From positions 1 through 64,000 of the forward strand of contig SNVD02004405.1 in assembly GCA_013180625.2 (NCBI GenBank): a DNA stretch of 64,000 bases. The letters are read 5' to 3'. This stretch comes from Boswellia sacra (Eukaryota; Streptophyta; Magnoliopsida; Sapindales; Burseraceae). The notes under the pieces are model-generated. The model ran no database searches and was not told the DNA's origin. It saw only the letters and a program-made list of their open reading frames with translations. The position numbers and the translations under genes were made by a program. Shown here piece after piece: positions 37,820 through 50,439 of this stretch (positions within the stretch are counted from its first letter, which is position 1; each line of letters opens with the position of its first letter).

Positions 37820-40519
37820 TTCTTCTCTTCTATCTCTTCTCAATCTCTTGTTTGCTCTTCCCCTCACACTTTGCTTTATATCCTCCTCTCGTGTTATTCA
37901 TAATAATTAAATATTAATACTTATAATATCATTGATCAATAAAGAATGATGCATTTATTTTTATATTAATAAAATCCAGGGAGATTTTTTTTAATATATA
38001 TAGATATATACATATATATAAGTTTTAAAATGATATTTCAAAATTTTTATAGTTAATATTAAGTACCAAATATGCCACCAATTTCACGATGACAAAAAAA
38101 CTCAATAGCGCATCTTATCCGTAGCCAACTCGGGGCAGGTAGCAAAGAAAAAAAGGGAAAAGTTAGTACCCCATCCCATACTAATAGTTAAAATTTTACT
38201 TTAAAAAAAATCGAGTATTATGGACAAAAATTGCTTAACATTGAGGGACTTTTAAAAAAAAAAGTACACAACTTTTTTTTTTTTAATGGTTAGCTTAACT
38301 CAATTTTAAGAGATAAAAATATCATTTTAGGTAAATTCTTAGATGATATTTAATAAGTTGTTGAGTGCTACTTGTATTACTCTATGTTGTTAGGGAAATG
38401 TTTGGCATTATCAAGAAAAATATCTAGCACATTAGACAAGATATTAGACAGTGTTGGACAGTTCTCTAGCAACATTACATATTATGGGACGCTTAACAAA
38501 TTGTCTAACATCGTCTAACATTTTCTTTAGAAAATGACGTATTAGTTAATGTTCAACTTCACTAAGTAATGAAATATATAATTTTACTAAAACTTTTAAA
38601 GGCTTGTTGATCTTGATTTATTTATTTATTATATTTTACCATTTCTCAAGGTTAGGGATAGTAAATGCAATTTGGCTGTTTTAAATTTGCCAATAAACCT
38701 AAAAAGTGATTTATAATATATATCATTTGATCACTAAGTTGAAAATAAATAATACTTATTAGCCATTCATAACTAGTTAAAGAGTAATTATTCGTCGATA
38801 AACCCTATAGGTTAACGCCCAAATTCCATCCCCAAAAACCATATTTGATTACACCGCAACTATATCAACTACTTGAACTATTAGATGGAAATAACATTAT
38901 TGTGCTCGTTGCTATTCAAAAAAATCGTACATGAGATGTTCAACTCATATAAGGTCACAAATAAATGTAAGGATTGGACCGTATTAATTATCTTGCTATT
39001 TTTATAAGAGCCATTTATCAAATAAAAAGTATTTCATTTCACATATAACTTAACTAAAAATATTATTTATTATTAAAAATAATAATATTTAACTTATAAT
39101 TTATTTATAATTTAAGTTAATAAAATATTAGTGAATAAATAATTATCACATTATGTAATTTATTTTTTTTATTTATTAAATAATATTTTATCGATTAAGA
39201 TTATAAAGGGTGAATGTAAATAAGTTACGATATATATCTTATTACGCTTTTAAATTAGCGGTAAAATTGTGATGATAACCAATTGGACAGTTCTTTTGAA
39301 ATTCTACAAGTTTAAGTTTGTTTTGATTAAGAAGTGAATTTATGAGTTGATGAAATAAAATCATTTGATCACCAAGTTGAAATAAATAATACTTATTTCT
39401 CAAACACAATTAGTTAAAGAGTAATTATTTGTTGAAAAACCCTATAAGTTGACGTCCAAATCCTGTCCTCAAAAACCATATTTGACCGCACCCAATTATA
39501 TCAACTACTTGAACTGTTAGCTAGCTGATAATAACATTACATTTTTTGTTGCTATTAAAAAAATCGTACATGATATTTTCAACTCATATGGGTCACAAAT
39601 AAATGTAACGATTGGACCTGTTTTAATGACCTTACCACTTTTACAAGAGCCATTCATCAAATGAAAAATATTTTATTTCACATAAAACTTAACTAAAAAT
39701 ATTATCTATTATTAAAAAATTAATAATATATAACTTATAATATATTTAAAATATTTTTATATTTTAAGTTGATAAAATATTAATAAATAAATAATTATTA
39801 TATTTTATAATTTAATTTTTTATTTATTAAATAATATTTTATCGATTAAGATTATAAAATAGATTGAATGTAAATAAATTACAAGAAAATATAACTCTAA
39901 AAAAAGGTTGAACTTGTTGACCAATAAAAAAAAAATTCCATCTGCCCAACTTTTATTTTTATTTTTATTTTAATAATCTCTCTCTCTCTCTATTTGAGCG
40001 GTGGCATTATCGCAAATACCTCCTAGTACCAGGGTCCACCGTCCTGCCTTTATTCTTCCCAACATTTCAATTTACACACAGAACACGAAATAATAAAGAA
40101 TTCTCAACCTCCAACTCCACTCTTTTTCCAATTAAATTATCCCTTCCTTCCTTCTCTCTCAATTGGATTTTTTTATCATTTCTTTCAACTCAAACCTCAA
40201 CCTTTTTTCCCTCACTCAATTCCTGGCTTTTCATTTTTGTCTTATACATAAATTCTTTCAAATCCTGTAATTTTGCACATTCAAATGCTTTCATTGCTCA
40301 ACTCTTCCATTCAAATTTGAATTTTAGTTTTATATTATTCTTAAGCCTTCATTTCTATAATTTTGTATAATAACGAGGTGGGTTTTTATTCATTATTTGG
40401 TGAATTTTTAGGGTTTTAATTTGGTTTTATTTATCTTTATTTTCCCCAATTTTTCTTTTCTTTTCTTTTCTTTTCTTTTTTGAGTGAATTGAAGTAGTAA
40501 ATGAGCTAAGAAACGAAGC
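37820..40519. other. AT-rich spacer between costars and first GATA gene
   Basis: This spacer separates divergently transcribed genes. It holds an AT-rich direct duplication (38722-39884, separate entry), poly-A and poly-T runs and, near 39976, a CT run that may mark the GATA gene's promoter side. A (CTTTT)n run at 40455-40480 lies in the probable 5' leader of the GATA gene. No coding frame is supported. Confidence 0.6.
38722..39884. repeat. Direct duplication of about 510 bp, 639 bp apart
   Basis: 38722-39228 and 39361-39884 share the same order of words: CATTTGATCAC(T/C)AAGTTG, GTTAAAGAGTAATTATT, ATATCAACTACTTGAACT, AAAAAATCGTACATGA and TTTTATCGATTAAGATTATA. The ends carry small AT palindromes. 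Identity is about 80% by eye. It could be two copies of a small AT-rich element or one old tandem duplication. Confidence 0.85.
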
Positions 40520-43003
40520 ATGCCAAACTCCAACCAAGCTTCAGTCTACAGTTGTGGGCCCATGAACGAGGAGGAAGAAGACGAGGAGGATGTGGCCAAT
40601 GGAGAGGAGTCCATTGACAACCCACCTCAGATTCACTACCAAAACGACGGCGTCGTTTCGGTCATGAATGGTGCTGATTCTGTTCAAGAAATAGTTCCTC
40701 TTTCCAATGGTTCCTATGTTTCCGGTTCCCCGTTCCCTGCCGCGGCGGCGGGCTCAAACGGCGGTGCTGATCAGCTTACCCTGTCCTTTCAGGGCGAGGT
40801 TTACGTGTTTGACGCCGTTTCACCTGATAAGGTTTGGTTTGGTTTTATGCTGTCTATTAGGTGCTTCGGTGGTAATTTAACTGGCAACAAAAAAAAAAAA
40901 AAAAGGTTTTGGCTTGCTGGGTTTTATTCAAACTGTGCCATTTTTACTTAGTTTCACTTTTTAGTTTATTTTGTTATGTTTGCTGTGAACTTTTGTTTGA
41001 ATGTTTTCATTGAATTTAAATATTATAATTCGTGTTAGTGATTTTGAGATGCAAAGTTTTGGTTTTCTTCTAAAGTGTGAAGTATCAAGTATTTGGATGG
41101 TTAGACTGTTGTATGAATTAAACTAAGTTTTATGAATGTAAAGCGGTTATGTGAGACATTTTAAACTTTTTTTTTCTTTTTTTTTCTTAATTGAATTCTA
41201 CAGGTGCAGGCTGTGTTGTTACTTTTGGGTGGATACGAAATCCCTTCTGGCATTCCTGCTATGGGGACAGTCCCATTAAATCAAAAGGTGTACAATTATC
41301 TTAATTGTGCATTTTGTTGTGTGTTTATCTTTTTCCTGTTAGTATTCTTTTGTTACTAAATTCAATGCTGCCACTATATTTTTCCTAGGATATGGGTGAC
41401 TTTTCTTTGAGGTCTATACAACCACAGAGAGCTGCGTCCTTAAGCCGGTTTCGAGAGAAGAGGAAAGAGCGGTGCTTCGATAAGAAAATTCGGTATAATG
41501 TGCGGAAGGAAGTGGCACTTAGGTATACTAAAATTAAATTCCTCTTCTGTTTGTCTTTCTTCTAATTCCATTTTAAGATCTCTCTATTAGGAATTCAGGA
41601 TAAACAGTAGTGTATATACATGCGATGTGATAATGTATCATGCTGACTATGCACTTATGGCTTACCATTCTTTTTTCTTATTTTCAAATTGAGCCTTTGT
41701 TTTCTGATGGTGTTCCCTATTTATCTTATGTTGTCCCTGTTTCTCTTTAATTTTTGTTATTCTTTTGATGTTCTGATACCCCATTTGTTTTTTTTATCAG
41801 GATGCAGCGTAAGAAGGGCCAGTTCACATCATCCAAAGCTAATTCTGATGAAGTGGGCTTGTCTTCTTCAGGTTGGAATGGAGCGGGTTCTGGACAAGAT
41901 GAAAGTATACAGGAAACTTCGTGAGTGTCAATTTGATTAACAATGTATAAGTGACTTCCATTTTATTATTCCCATTGACCTTGAATATGTTGATGACAAG
42001 TTTTGACAGGAATGTCAGTTTTATGATTTTTGATAAGTGCTGATTATTCGTTTCTTCTCATAAAACTTTTCTTGATGTCTGTGTAGATGTAATCACTGTG
42101 GAATCAGCTCCAAGTCCACTCCAATGATGCGTCGTGGGCCTGCAGGTCCAAGGACTCTCTGCAATGCATGTGGGCTGAAGTGGGCCAACAAGGTTTGTAT
42201 AGTTTTGAAGATCACTTTTTCATTAAATAGGATGGTAAAAACCTGGGCCTGATCTAGATTCATTGGAACAAGGGCTGGGACTTATGGTCAGACCCAATCT
42301 TGAGGTTTTGAACCTGCAAGGTTTGGTGAATCTTGATTCACAGAGTGCATCTGAGTCTAGTCACTTGAACCTGTTTCTTTACCCCTCTTTTTTGGTTTAA
42401 ATTAGGTCCAAGCCTACAATTTATAATGAAGCCCAACTTTGAAATAAAAGTTGAAAATATATCGAGTTAGCCATATAAATTTTTGAACAAGAAGCCAGTC
42501 CTTGTAGAAAATATTAACTGTTTTAATAGTTATAGTTACCAATCTGTTCTTAGAAGTTTGGCTGTTATTTCGACATCCTATGTTTATTTTTCAACAATAT
42601 GTGTAAAATATCTTTAGATATTTTTGTTTGCTTTATTGAATACCTGTTTCTTTCATTCCATGCCTGGAAAAGCCAATCCTACCAAGGATACTCTCAATTC
42701 CCTGGAAGAACTATGATTTCATTTTTCTTTCTAATAATTTTATGTGGTGTTTGAAATATTTATATTTCTTGTTTAATTTAATTTTATTTTTTCATAAATT
42801 AATTCAGCACTACCATTTGCAGGAGCATTAATTGAATGGAGCACTATTGTGCATATAGCATTTATTTATTATTTGAGAAAGAATTCTTCCCATAACTTTT
42901 GTTTACTTATTTGTGGCTTTTAATTGTGTGATAAGTCAAATGGTTAGAATGAAGAACACAATTCTAGATGAGAGAGCTATTGTATGTATGTGTGTTCATC
43001 ACA

Positions 43004-43045
<42 letters not shown>

Positions 43046-46000
43046 TTGGATGTAAGTTAATCTGGATGTGTAAACTATTAGATTGATCTTATGATCTAAA
43101 TTGGGTTCATTTAACGTCTGAAAATGCCTGTGACCCTTTCTGCATGCAGGAATTTTTCTCATCATTGTTACTTTCTTATTTTTCTTCGCTCATCTTGCTC
43201 TCACATGCATCACGACTACAACAACTGCTTTCCTCTCACCTCTTTGTCGTTTATTTTTCACTCCAACTTCTGCTCTCTCCACAGCGTTTCAAACTTCTCA
43301 GTTACTTTGTATTTGTTATAAGAAAAGTAATTGAATGTTATTAATAATGCATTTCAAACAATGAACACAGGATTTTAACTGTGAAGCTGTTGAACTGCTA
43401 AAATAGCTGACAAACAAGATCAAGCTGGCAAAACCATAGGACTCTGAGACCTACCTTCAAATTGAAAGCATTATCCTATTAAATTTGTGAAAAATGTATG
43501 TATATGGAGGAAAAATGTAAATCTAACTCATTTACTTTGATGTCCAACTTCCACGATCAATCGAAAATAGCAGCTTGGCCTTTCCACCATAACCTAAGAA
43601 ACCCAACTTTCTTTTCTACTCATATCCTAGTTACTATTGTACTTTCTTAATATTGCTTTGGCTCCATCGATAGCATCCTCTCCAAATTCTTATCCAACAG
43701 ACCACACTTACACTCATTCTTTCACACCATTTCTCTTTCACTTCATTCATCTCTCCCCTGTTTTGCCAATGCCTTTCTTGCTTCTTCTCTTGTTACCCTC
43801 CCTTCACTTTCTCAGCCTTTGAATACAGCTTTCGAGTCCAATAACCTCCATAAGTACTAGAATCATGGTGTAAAACTATTGCAAAGGCCTTCCAATTGTT
43901 GCAGTTGCAATTCATGTTGTTTATGCAAATTATTACTCTTTTAGGATCTAAACTTTGTAACATTCTCAAGTATTGAGTTCTTTCATTTGGTGTATTGTGA
44001 TTCAATTGGTGCAATCTAGATTTTGTATAAATAATTAATGTTTCCTCAAAGGAGGTGTTACTGGTTTGTGCATTTAGATTTTATAAAGGATGGTTAGCAA
44101 GTCTATTGATTTGTAAGTTTATGTTCATGGACTTAGCAAAACTAAGAAATCGCAAGGAATAATTATCATCGGGTAAGGAGTGAAGGCATGCAAAGAGGTG
44201 AGAGGAGAGATTTTGGAGTATTAGTGCACTTGAGAGAGCAAGATGAGAGAAGGAGAGAAGAAGAAAGTAATAACAATGGAGAAACAAATTCCTACATGGA
44301 GAGATAAATTGAAGGCTTTTTAAGACTTCTATAGAACCCATTTTGAACCATAATATTAATCTAATGGTTTAGATTAGACATTTGCATTGTAACTTGAATA
44401 TAGTTATCGAGATTTTAGAAGAACTATATATAGGTTTGGATCTTTTATCTTAAAATTTTTTGACTTAAAATCTTGATTTAAATTTTTAATTATTCATCTC
44501 ATTTAATACAATGGTGTGAGTCGGTACAGTTAAATCTGCTTTTTGACTTTTAAACTTAACCATGAGGTTAATGAGATTGAATGGTAGGTAATTTAAGTCA
44601 AGATTTTAAGTAAAAAATTTAAGTTAAAAGTTAAAAGATCGCAACCTATATATGTGTGTGTCGGTGTGTGTGTGTGATTCGTTATTCATTGTAGTTTTTG
44701 TATAATTAAATAAGAATAATAATGAATTTAAATAAGAAATATATTAATGTCAATTTTCATATGCTAAAAAATCTCTCGATCCTTCCTTTTTGTTCTGAGT
44801 TTTAAATTGGGTCTACTTCCATGCCTTACAACTTTGGGAGGTAGGATATGTATCCCAAGTAGGTGGCCCTTAAGGGTTTTGTTAAGCTTCATTTTCATTT
44901 TGTTATATTTTTAGTGTAACAATTTAAGCAAAAGTTTTATTTCTAAGCATTTATGCTTTCCTATGGGTCTCTTTAGTCATATGAAGGTGGGACTCTTTTG
45001 GAAGAATGTGACTAAAAGATAATTCAATCTCATTCTTATATTAATCACTCAAACATGAGATCAGGACTATTTCTAAAATTTTGACTATGTTTGGATGGTT
45101 TACATGGAATGAACAAGACAATTTATAGTCTCATCCTTCTAACAGAGTCCTATATTCATAGGACTAAGGGACTCATAAGTTTTTTTGGAGCAATAAGTCT
45201 ACCTATATATTTCTGCTCCAAATTATGTTTATTAATATATCATTTATATACGTTATTCTGGAAGGTAAGATAATTATATAAATGTTGTAATTACTGATAT
45301 AATTTATTAACTAATATTTACTAGTAAAATTATACATCTATTACTTTATTGTTATTGATACTTTTAAACACTAAAAATACTTAGTTTTGGTGTGAACATG
45401 TACTTAAACATTTGATTAGCTTTTGTTGAAATTAACTTTGGTTATCTAATGATCAATTGATTGTGAAAATTATATTATTGAAATATTTCTAATATTTAAT
45501 AATCAATTTATATATATATATATATATATTTTTTTTTTAATTTCTCATATAGATTTAAATATATAGTCCTATTCAATTCAATACTGCATCAAACACAAGA
45601 ACTATTAAATATAGTCCGGTTCTGAGGAATTACTTGAATCTAGTCCTCCCCTCCTAAACACATCCGAAATGGCCCAATTTTTATGATCACCAACTCTTCT
45701 CTCTCTCTCTCTCTCTTAACAAAAATACTAGTACCAGAAAAATGTTTACTCTGACCTTATAGATTCTCAGGTCTTGGTGTTAGTGGGCTAGTTATTAACT
45801 TAAGTCCTTTTGGTTTGCATTGACTCTGCTCAGTGATTTTTGTTGAAACGAGTGATTAAAGTGTTTCATATACACCATGTAAAAATGTCTTTAAACTCAT
45901 TGCTATGATCTATATCGTACGTTAAGACTATTAAGGATGTTCCCCTGCAGCTTGCGAACTGCATGCTTTGGACGCTAGGACTTCCAGAATGGCATTTCTT

Positions 46001-47592
46001 AATCTGTCTTTTACTGTGGTATTGCTGAAAATTGCTCGAATGTATTGTCATATGAATGAAAGTTTTTTATGTTATTTTTCTCTACTAAAGAGACTAATTT
46101 ATGTATAATGATAGGGGGAAGTATGACTCTGGACCATGTGTCCACCTAAATCAAAAGACTTCCTCTTAATTCTGAAAGGGTATCAATCTATATGCAAAAG
46201 ATTAAAAAAAAAAAAAAACACATTCAAAAGACAATTGTCAATTTTACTTGTGACCATCCCATACTGTATCATTATCTGAGGCAGCTGAATTAACCTAGGC
46301 TCTCCTTTCCTACTAGCTTTAGTATACAAGTGTATATAGGCAAGCAAGTTAATTAAGATGCATAGAGCGTCAGTGTATAGCCCCTTTAAACGAATTTCAA
46401 AGCAAAGTTACTCCATTTGACATTGGTACTTTAGTGGGAATGGTGTACTCTGATAGAAAAACTGCTCTTTGTTGACTTGCTCGTGGTTAATCTTTTGCTT
46501 GCTTAAAGAAAAATGGTATTTACACAAGTGTCAAACTATAAAATGATCTTCAAATAAACTAAGGATATTGAGTTTATTAAGTGGTATATGCAAATTAGAA
46601 GTAAATATTATGCATATTGATGAAGTTAGATTTGGCATCAAATGAGCTCGTGATTGGGTTTTGGTTAGGCAACTAGTTAGGAAAATTCAACTGAAGATCT
46701 GCAACCTTTTTTAACTCTTTCATTTTGAAGAATGGACAGGACTTGTAGGCTGAATGTCTGTAGGACTTCCAGAGTTTGTAACAATTGGTAGAGAATTGTA
46801 TTTTCTTGGATCCCCAGCTCTATTGAGGAGTCACTTTATCCCTTATTAGGTTGTTTTAGAAATTCCAAATTCATGAGAAACTTAAAACTTCTTTTATGCG
46901 TAAGTTTAGGGCAAGATTTTAACTTGATGGTGGTTTGAGCCAATGAGGGCCTTTGTGGAGTGTAAGACTCAACAAGATAACTAACATTCCTTTTGTTAAT
47001 GTTATTATTATTCCGATTCTTATTGATGCATAACTTTTTTATAGTCATAATTTTATCAGTAGTCTTATTTTTGAGTTAAGAGGAATTTTAATGCGACTCT
47101 TTTGTTTGTGCTTAGTGTGTCTCCTATATTTTTGCTCCTTGTCTCTAGTCCTTTTCTGATATTTTGGATTTTTCTTAACAAGCTTAAAGCACATGGATTC
47201 TTGAGAGTGATGTTTGATTGTTGTTTACATTTAGTAAATTCTAGAATAATTTAGAGTAGCAAATAATTGATCAGTGACCTGATTACATGTGCTTAATTGT
47301 TGTAGGGAGTTTTAAGAGATCTTCCCAGGAATCCGGCAATGCCTGTCCAAGGTCCTTCTGCAAAGAAAACTGAACAGGTCTGCTCTTTGTGCAGAGTATA
47401 CAAATATGTGCATATATACCAATTAAACTCTGCTCTGTTGTCTTCTTTTTTTTTCTCTATTTTTCATTCTTTTCTTGTTGGTATATACGTCAGAGTAATG
47501 GTGAAGCTGATGATCAAGATGCTATAACAATATCAGCAGACATTGTCTCTTCTTCTAATGGTGATAACTCAGCTGTGACGGGTGAACGTTGA
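40520..47592 (+). CDS. TIFY-CCT-GATA transcription factor (ZIM/ZML type, GATA24/28-like), 308 aa
   Basis: Coding exons are 40520-40831, 41204-41287, 41389-41522, 41801-41920, 42087-42192, 47306-47377 and 47494-47592. All introns are GT-AG and the frame is continuous. Domains: acidic N-terminus, TIFY ([17 protein letters not shown] then [14 protein letters not shown], residues about 87-122), CCT basic motif ([20 protein letters not shown], about 147-177) and a class C GATA zinc finger at 218-245 (CX2CX20CX2C). The ZIM/ZML family binds GATA-type promoter sites in the nucleus; Arabidopsis members act in growth and light responses. Length is normal for the family. Intron 5 is 5.1 kb and filled with repeats, while the others are under 500 bases. 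A second family member follows in the same direction. Confidence 0.93.
43004..43042. repeat. CA dinucleotide repeat in the GATA intron
   Basis: About 19 uninterrupted AC units, a good length marker. Confidence 0.95.
43068..44372. repeat. Inverted repeat with about 200-bp arms inside the GATA intron
   Basis: 43068-43265 pairs with the reverse complement of 44176-44372. Shared words are AAAC(T/C)ATTAGATT, GCAGGAATTT/GTAGGAATTT, TCATCTTGCTCTC and CCTCTCACCTCTTTG. The 900-base spacer has no domain-bearing frame. It may be a non-autonomous DNA element or an old inverted duplication. Confidence 0.7.
44427..44653. mobile_element. Fold-back MITE-like element in the GATA intron
   Basis: About 230 bp with 80-bp arms. 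The left arm reads TATATAGGTTTGGATCTTTT; the right arm, reverse complemented, reads TATATAGGTTGCGATCTTTT and continues CTTAAAATCTTGACTTAAAT. AT-rich and non-coding. Family not assigned. Confidence 0.75.
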
Positions 47593-48495
47593 GGATAAGT
47601 TGCTTCCTTAACAGTGAGCACAACATGCCATCCTGCCATCATGAAACAGATGTAAAATTTCCGTGTAATAATTTTCCTTCAAAGTCTTAACTGCCTGTAC
47701 ATATAATTCAGTGCCTTGTATCAGTAGCCAACTGAGCACTGCAATTTGTGTTGTATAATTGATGAGCATGCAAAACTGACTTCTATAATTGTTGAGAATT
47801 CTTGGCATATCTCTCCCATCCCGGGCACTGTTTGACAGAATCCTCTTTGGTAGTGCATTTTGTATTTTAAACTCTTGAGCAGGGGAGAGGAAGGGGCTGC
47901 ATATTCACCTTTCAAGGTGGCTCAATGTCCAGATTAGGTTAAAACTTAAGAATTTAATGGAGATGTCAAGTGGGTTTGATGGTATGTGTTGGTGGATCCA
48001 AGGGAGTAAATATCTGTTTCGTGTACTGTATAAATAGCGTTGGAGAGAGAATTTTAAAACTGCCATTATCGAAACATTGCTTTTAATTTTTTTTTGTTTT
48101 TCTTCTTGGTGATATTTATATCATTAATATTGTTCCCATGTCAATTGTTAGAGGTGTAGCTACAGTATAAATGCTGTATCAATGTTTTCAAAATTGTCTA
48201 AAAGTTATCAATAAGTGTATAAAAATTATAAATATGTGTATAATTTTTATGTATATTTATATATAATTTTTATACATTTATTTATAATTTTTACAAATTT
48301 ATTTAATTTATTTATATTTATTTAAAAGAAATTATAAATAAATATATAAAAGTTATAAAGATTGTAAATATAATTTTTATACATTGATTTATAATTTTTA
48401 TATAATTTAAAAATTAAGTATCGTATTATGACCCTCGTTGTTAGATGAGATAATAGAAAAAAAAAAAAGAAAAATTTCACTAATAAACCTAGGTT
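47593..48495. other. 3' region of first GATA gene and AT-rich spacer
   Basis: The 3' untranslated region probably extends a few hundred bases. From 48170 to 48420 there is an AT-only stretch with repeated ATAATTTTTATA(T/C)A words in both directions. No gene is supported. Confidence 0.5.
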
Positions 48496-49765
48496 TAATC
48501 TAATATCACAAAGTGATATCACAAATGATCTCGCCGTTGCGCAAATATGCAGAATAACCTCATGATATTTCACCTCTTTTCCGTTATACCGTTTAAGGGT
48601 AAATAAGTCATTTTGCAAGTTTTAACATATGAAAAATGTTTTCATTTCACGGGCTTTGATCTGGGGACGACTTCGTGAAAATGCCTTAAGCGACCATCAC
48701 ACCGCGAGATTCCTTTGATGCAGTCTTTGCAAAGTCGATATTATTTTTCATTTTTACTTTTTTAAAAACGACTGAAACTCACGGAAGCCAACTTCAAAGC
48801 CAGGCAGCGGCGGAAACTCTTTTGTTATGTTGGTTTTCAAACCCAAACCACCGTCATCTTCTTCAACTTGAACTCCTCCTGCAATTCCTTCTTCTGTAAC
48901 ATCTTCATCATCTTCTTTTAGACGATCTTTATCTTCAGTTCGTTCATCTCCACTTACTCCTGCCCAGCCTGTATCCTCAGCCAGCCTCCATCGCAGAGCT
49001 CAGCCAACCTCTGGGAAATCGGCGAGATCGCTGGGAAGAGAAACATTCGAAGCTCGTCGAATCCGGCCTCAAACGCTGGAAAATCGGTCAAGGTATGACT
49101 AGCGCTGGTGGCGTGGGGCGGCTGGCACTTGGGAGAGAGAGATGTGGGAGAATCGGAAGGCGTGCTGAGTAAAGGCGACTGGGCCAATGGTAAGGTTTTT
49201 TCTTGTTTTTTTTTTTCTTAAAATAATATTAATTATAAATAAAAATTGTATACTTTAGACGCAAATGAAGAATTAGCGTGGCACTGGCACTTGTTTCAAA
49301 CTGCCTCAACTCATTCATTTTTAAAAAATTTTCAAACTACCAGATTGTTTCAAAAAAACAATTGTCCTACGTCAGGCGCAAACAAGGAATTGGCGGGTGG
49401 CATTGGCTTCAAATTTTCATAAAATTGTGACGGGTTCAAATCGCTGGAAATCATTACTTCCCAAAAATTTTTCAAACTATCAAGCCCATTATAATATAAA
49501 TAATTGTACACCTTCTAGGCAAAGAAGGAATTGGGGCATGGGTCGCAGCGTTTTGCTCATGCAATTGTCCAGGTTCAAATAGCCTCAAACTCAATAAATT
49601 TCAAAATATTTTGAAATTATTAAGGACATTAAAGTCATTTCATATTTCCTATCAAATCTAACGACAAATCTTTAATATCGGGATCATTTCTGCATATCTT
49701 AAAAAAGATGAGATCATTCGCATATTACACCATATCTCATGATCATTTGTGAAATGTTTCTTAGA
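48496..49765. mobile_element. Non-autonomous element with diverged TIRs, possible captured exon
   Basis: 48496-48615 and the reverse complement of 49630-49765 share TCACAAATGATC, ATATGCAGAA and AA(G/T)TCATTT in the same order, suggesting terminal inverted repeats of about 120-135 bp. The interior holds a less AT-rich piece at 48780-49190 with no long frame, ending in a donor-like GGTAAGG, and a three-copy repeat at 49246-49620. No transposase is encoded. TIR length and divergence fit a Mutator-like non-autonomous element. Target duplication not found. Confidence 0.5.
49246..49620. repeat. Three diverged copies of a 115-145-bp unit
   Basis: Each unit has a TTGT(A/C)...TAGGCAAA/GACGCAAA(T/G/C) word, then AAGGAATT(G)GC or AAGAATTAGC, then GGTTCAAAT or TTCAAACT, then TTTCAAACTA(C/T)C or equivalent. 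Confidence 0.6.
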
Positions 49766-50439
49766 AAAAAAAAAACAATTATTGCATTCTATTTTTTAAA
49801 TTTTAAGCCGTCTCATACAGCTTCCGATAACGTTACCGCCCAGTACCATGGATACTGTCATACGATGCGTTTTATGTGTGACCGGTGGCCCATAAGCATT
49901 ATCTGGTGTAACGTATTAGTAAATAGGATAATATCATAAACCACCATTTAAGTTTAGCTTAATATCATTTGGAAAGTCTCTTATATAAATATATCACGTT
50001 GAAGCTTCATCCAGGTCTAGGTAACACTTTTCATTAGCTTTCAAATTAACAGACAATGGTATTTTGGTAAAAGAACAATTAAACTAATCAAACACCTAAA
50101 GAGCACTAACAGCTCTTTCCATTAAACCCTTTTCACCTAACAATCCAGTAATCTTCTCATAGTACATTAAGTCTTGACTTCTCCAAGTTCTTCCACATGG
50201 CAAACACCTGTGCACACATCCTAAGTTTAATTAAACTTTGCAATAGTCCGGTAACCAAAACATAGTCTTTTCTATTGCTTATAATAAATTTATTGTTTTG
50301 ATAACTGTCAATCGTATTATATAGCTTAAAATAGGGATATGTATGTAAATTAAGGTTAGAAATAGTTCCGTTTTTTTCAAAATTTACTGAAAATTGACGA
50401 TATTGTGAGAAAATCTGGTATTGCAGTCGACGGGGACGA

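Larger units (their letters stand above)
42193..47305 (+). other. 5.1-kb intron 5 of the first GATA gene, repeat-rich
   Basis: It splits the gene just after the zinc finger exon. It holds a CA repeat (43004-43042), a split inverted repeat (43068-44372), a small fold-back element (44427-44653), GT and TA repeats (44653-44676, 45511-45530) and a CT repeat near 45701. No internal gene is supported. Confidence 0.8.

Noticed and set aside
45060..45670. Possible hAT-type small element in the GATA intron
   Set aside because: The two ends (GTTTGGATGG and the reverse of CTCCTAAACACATCC) look only weakly alike; no clear TIR or target duplication.
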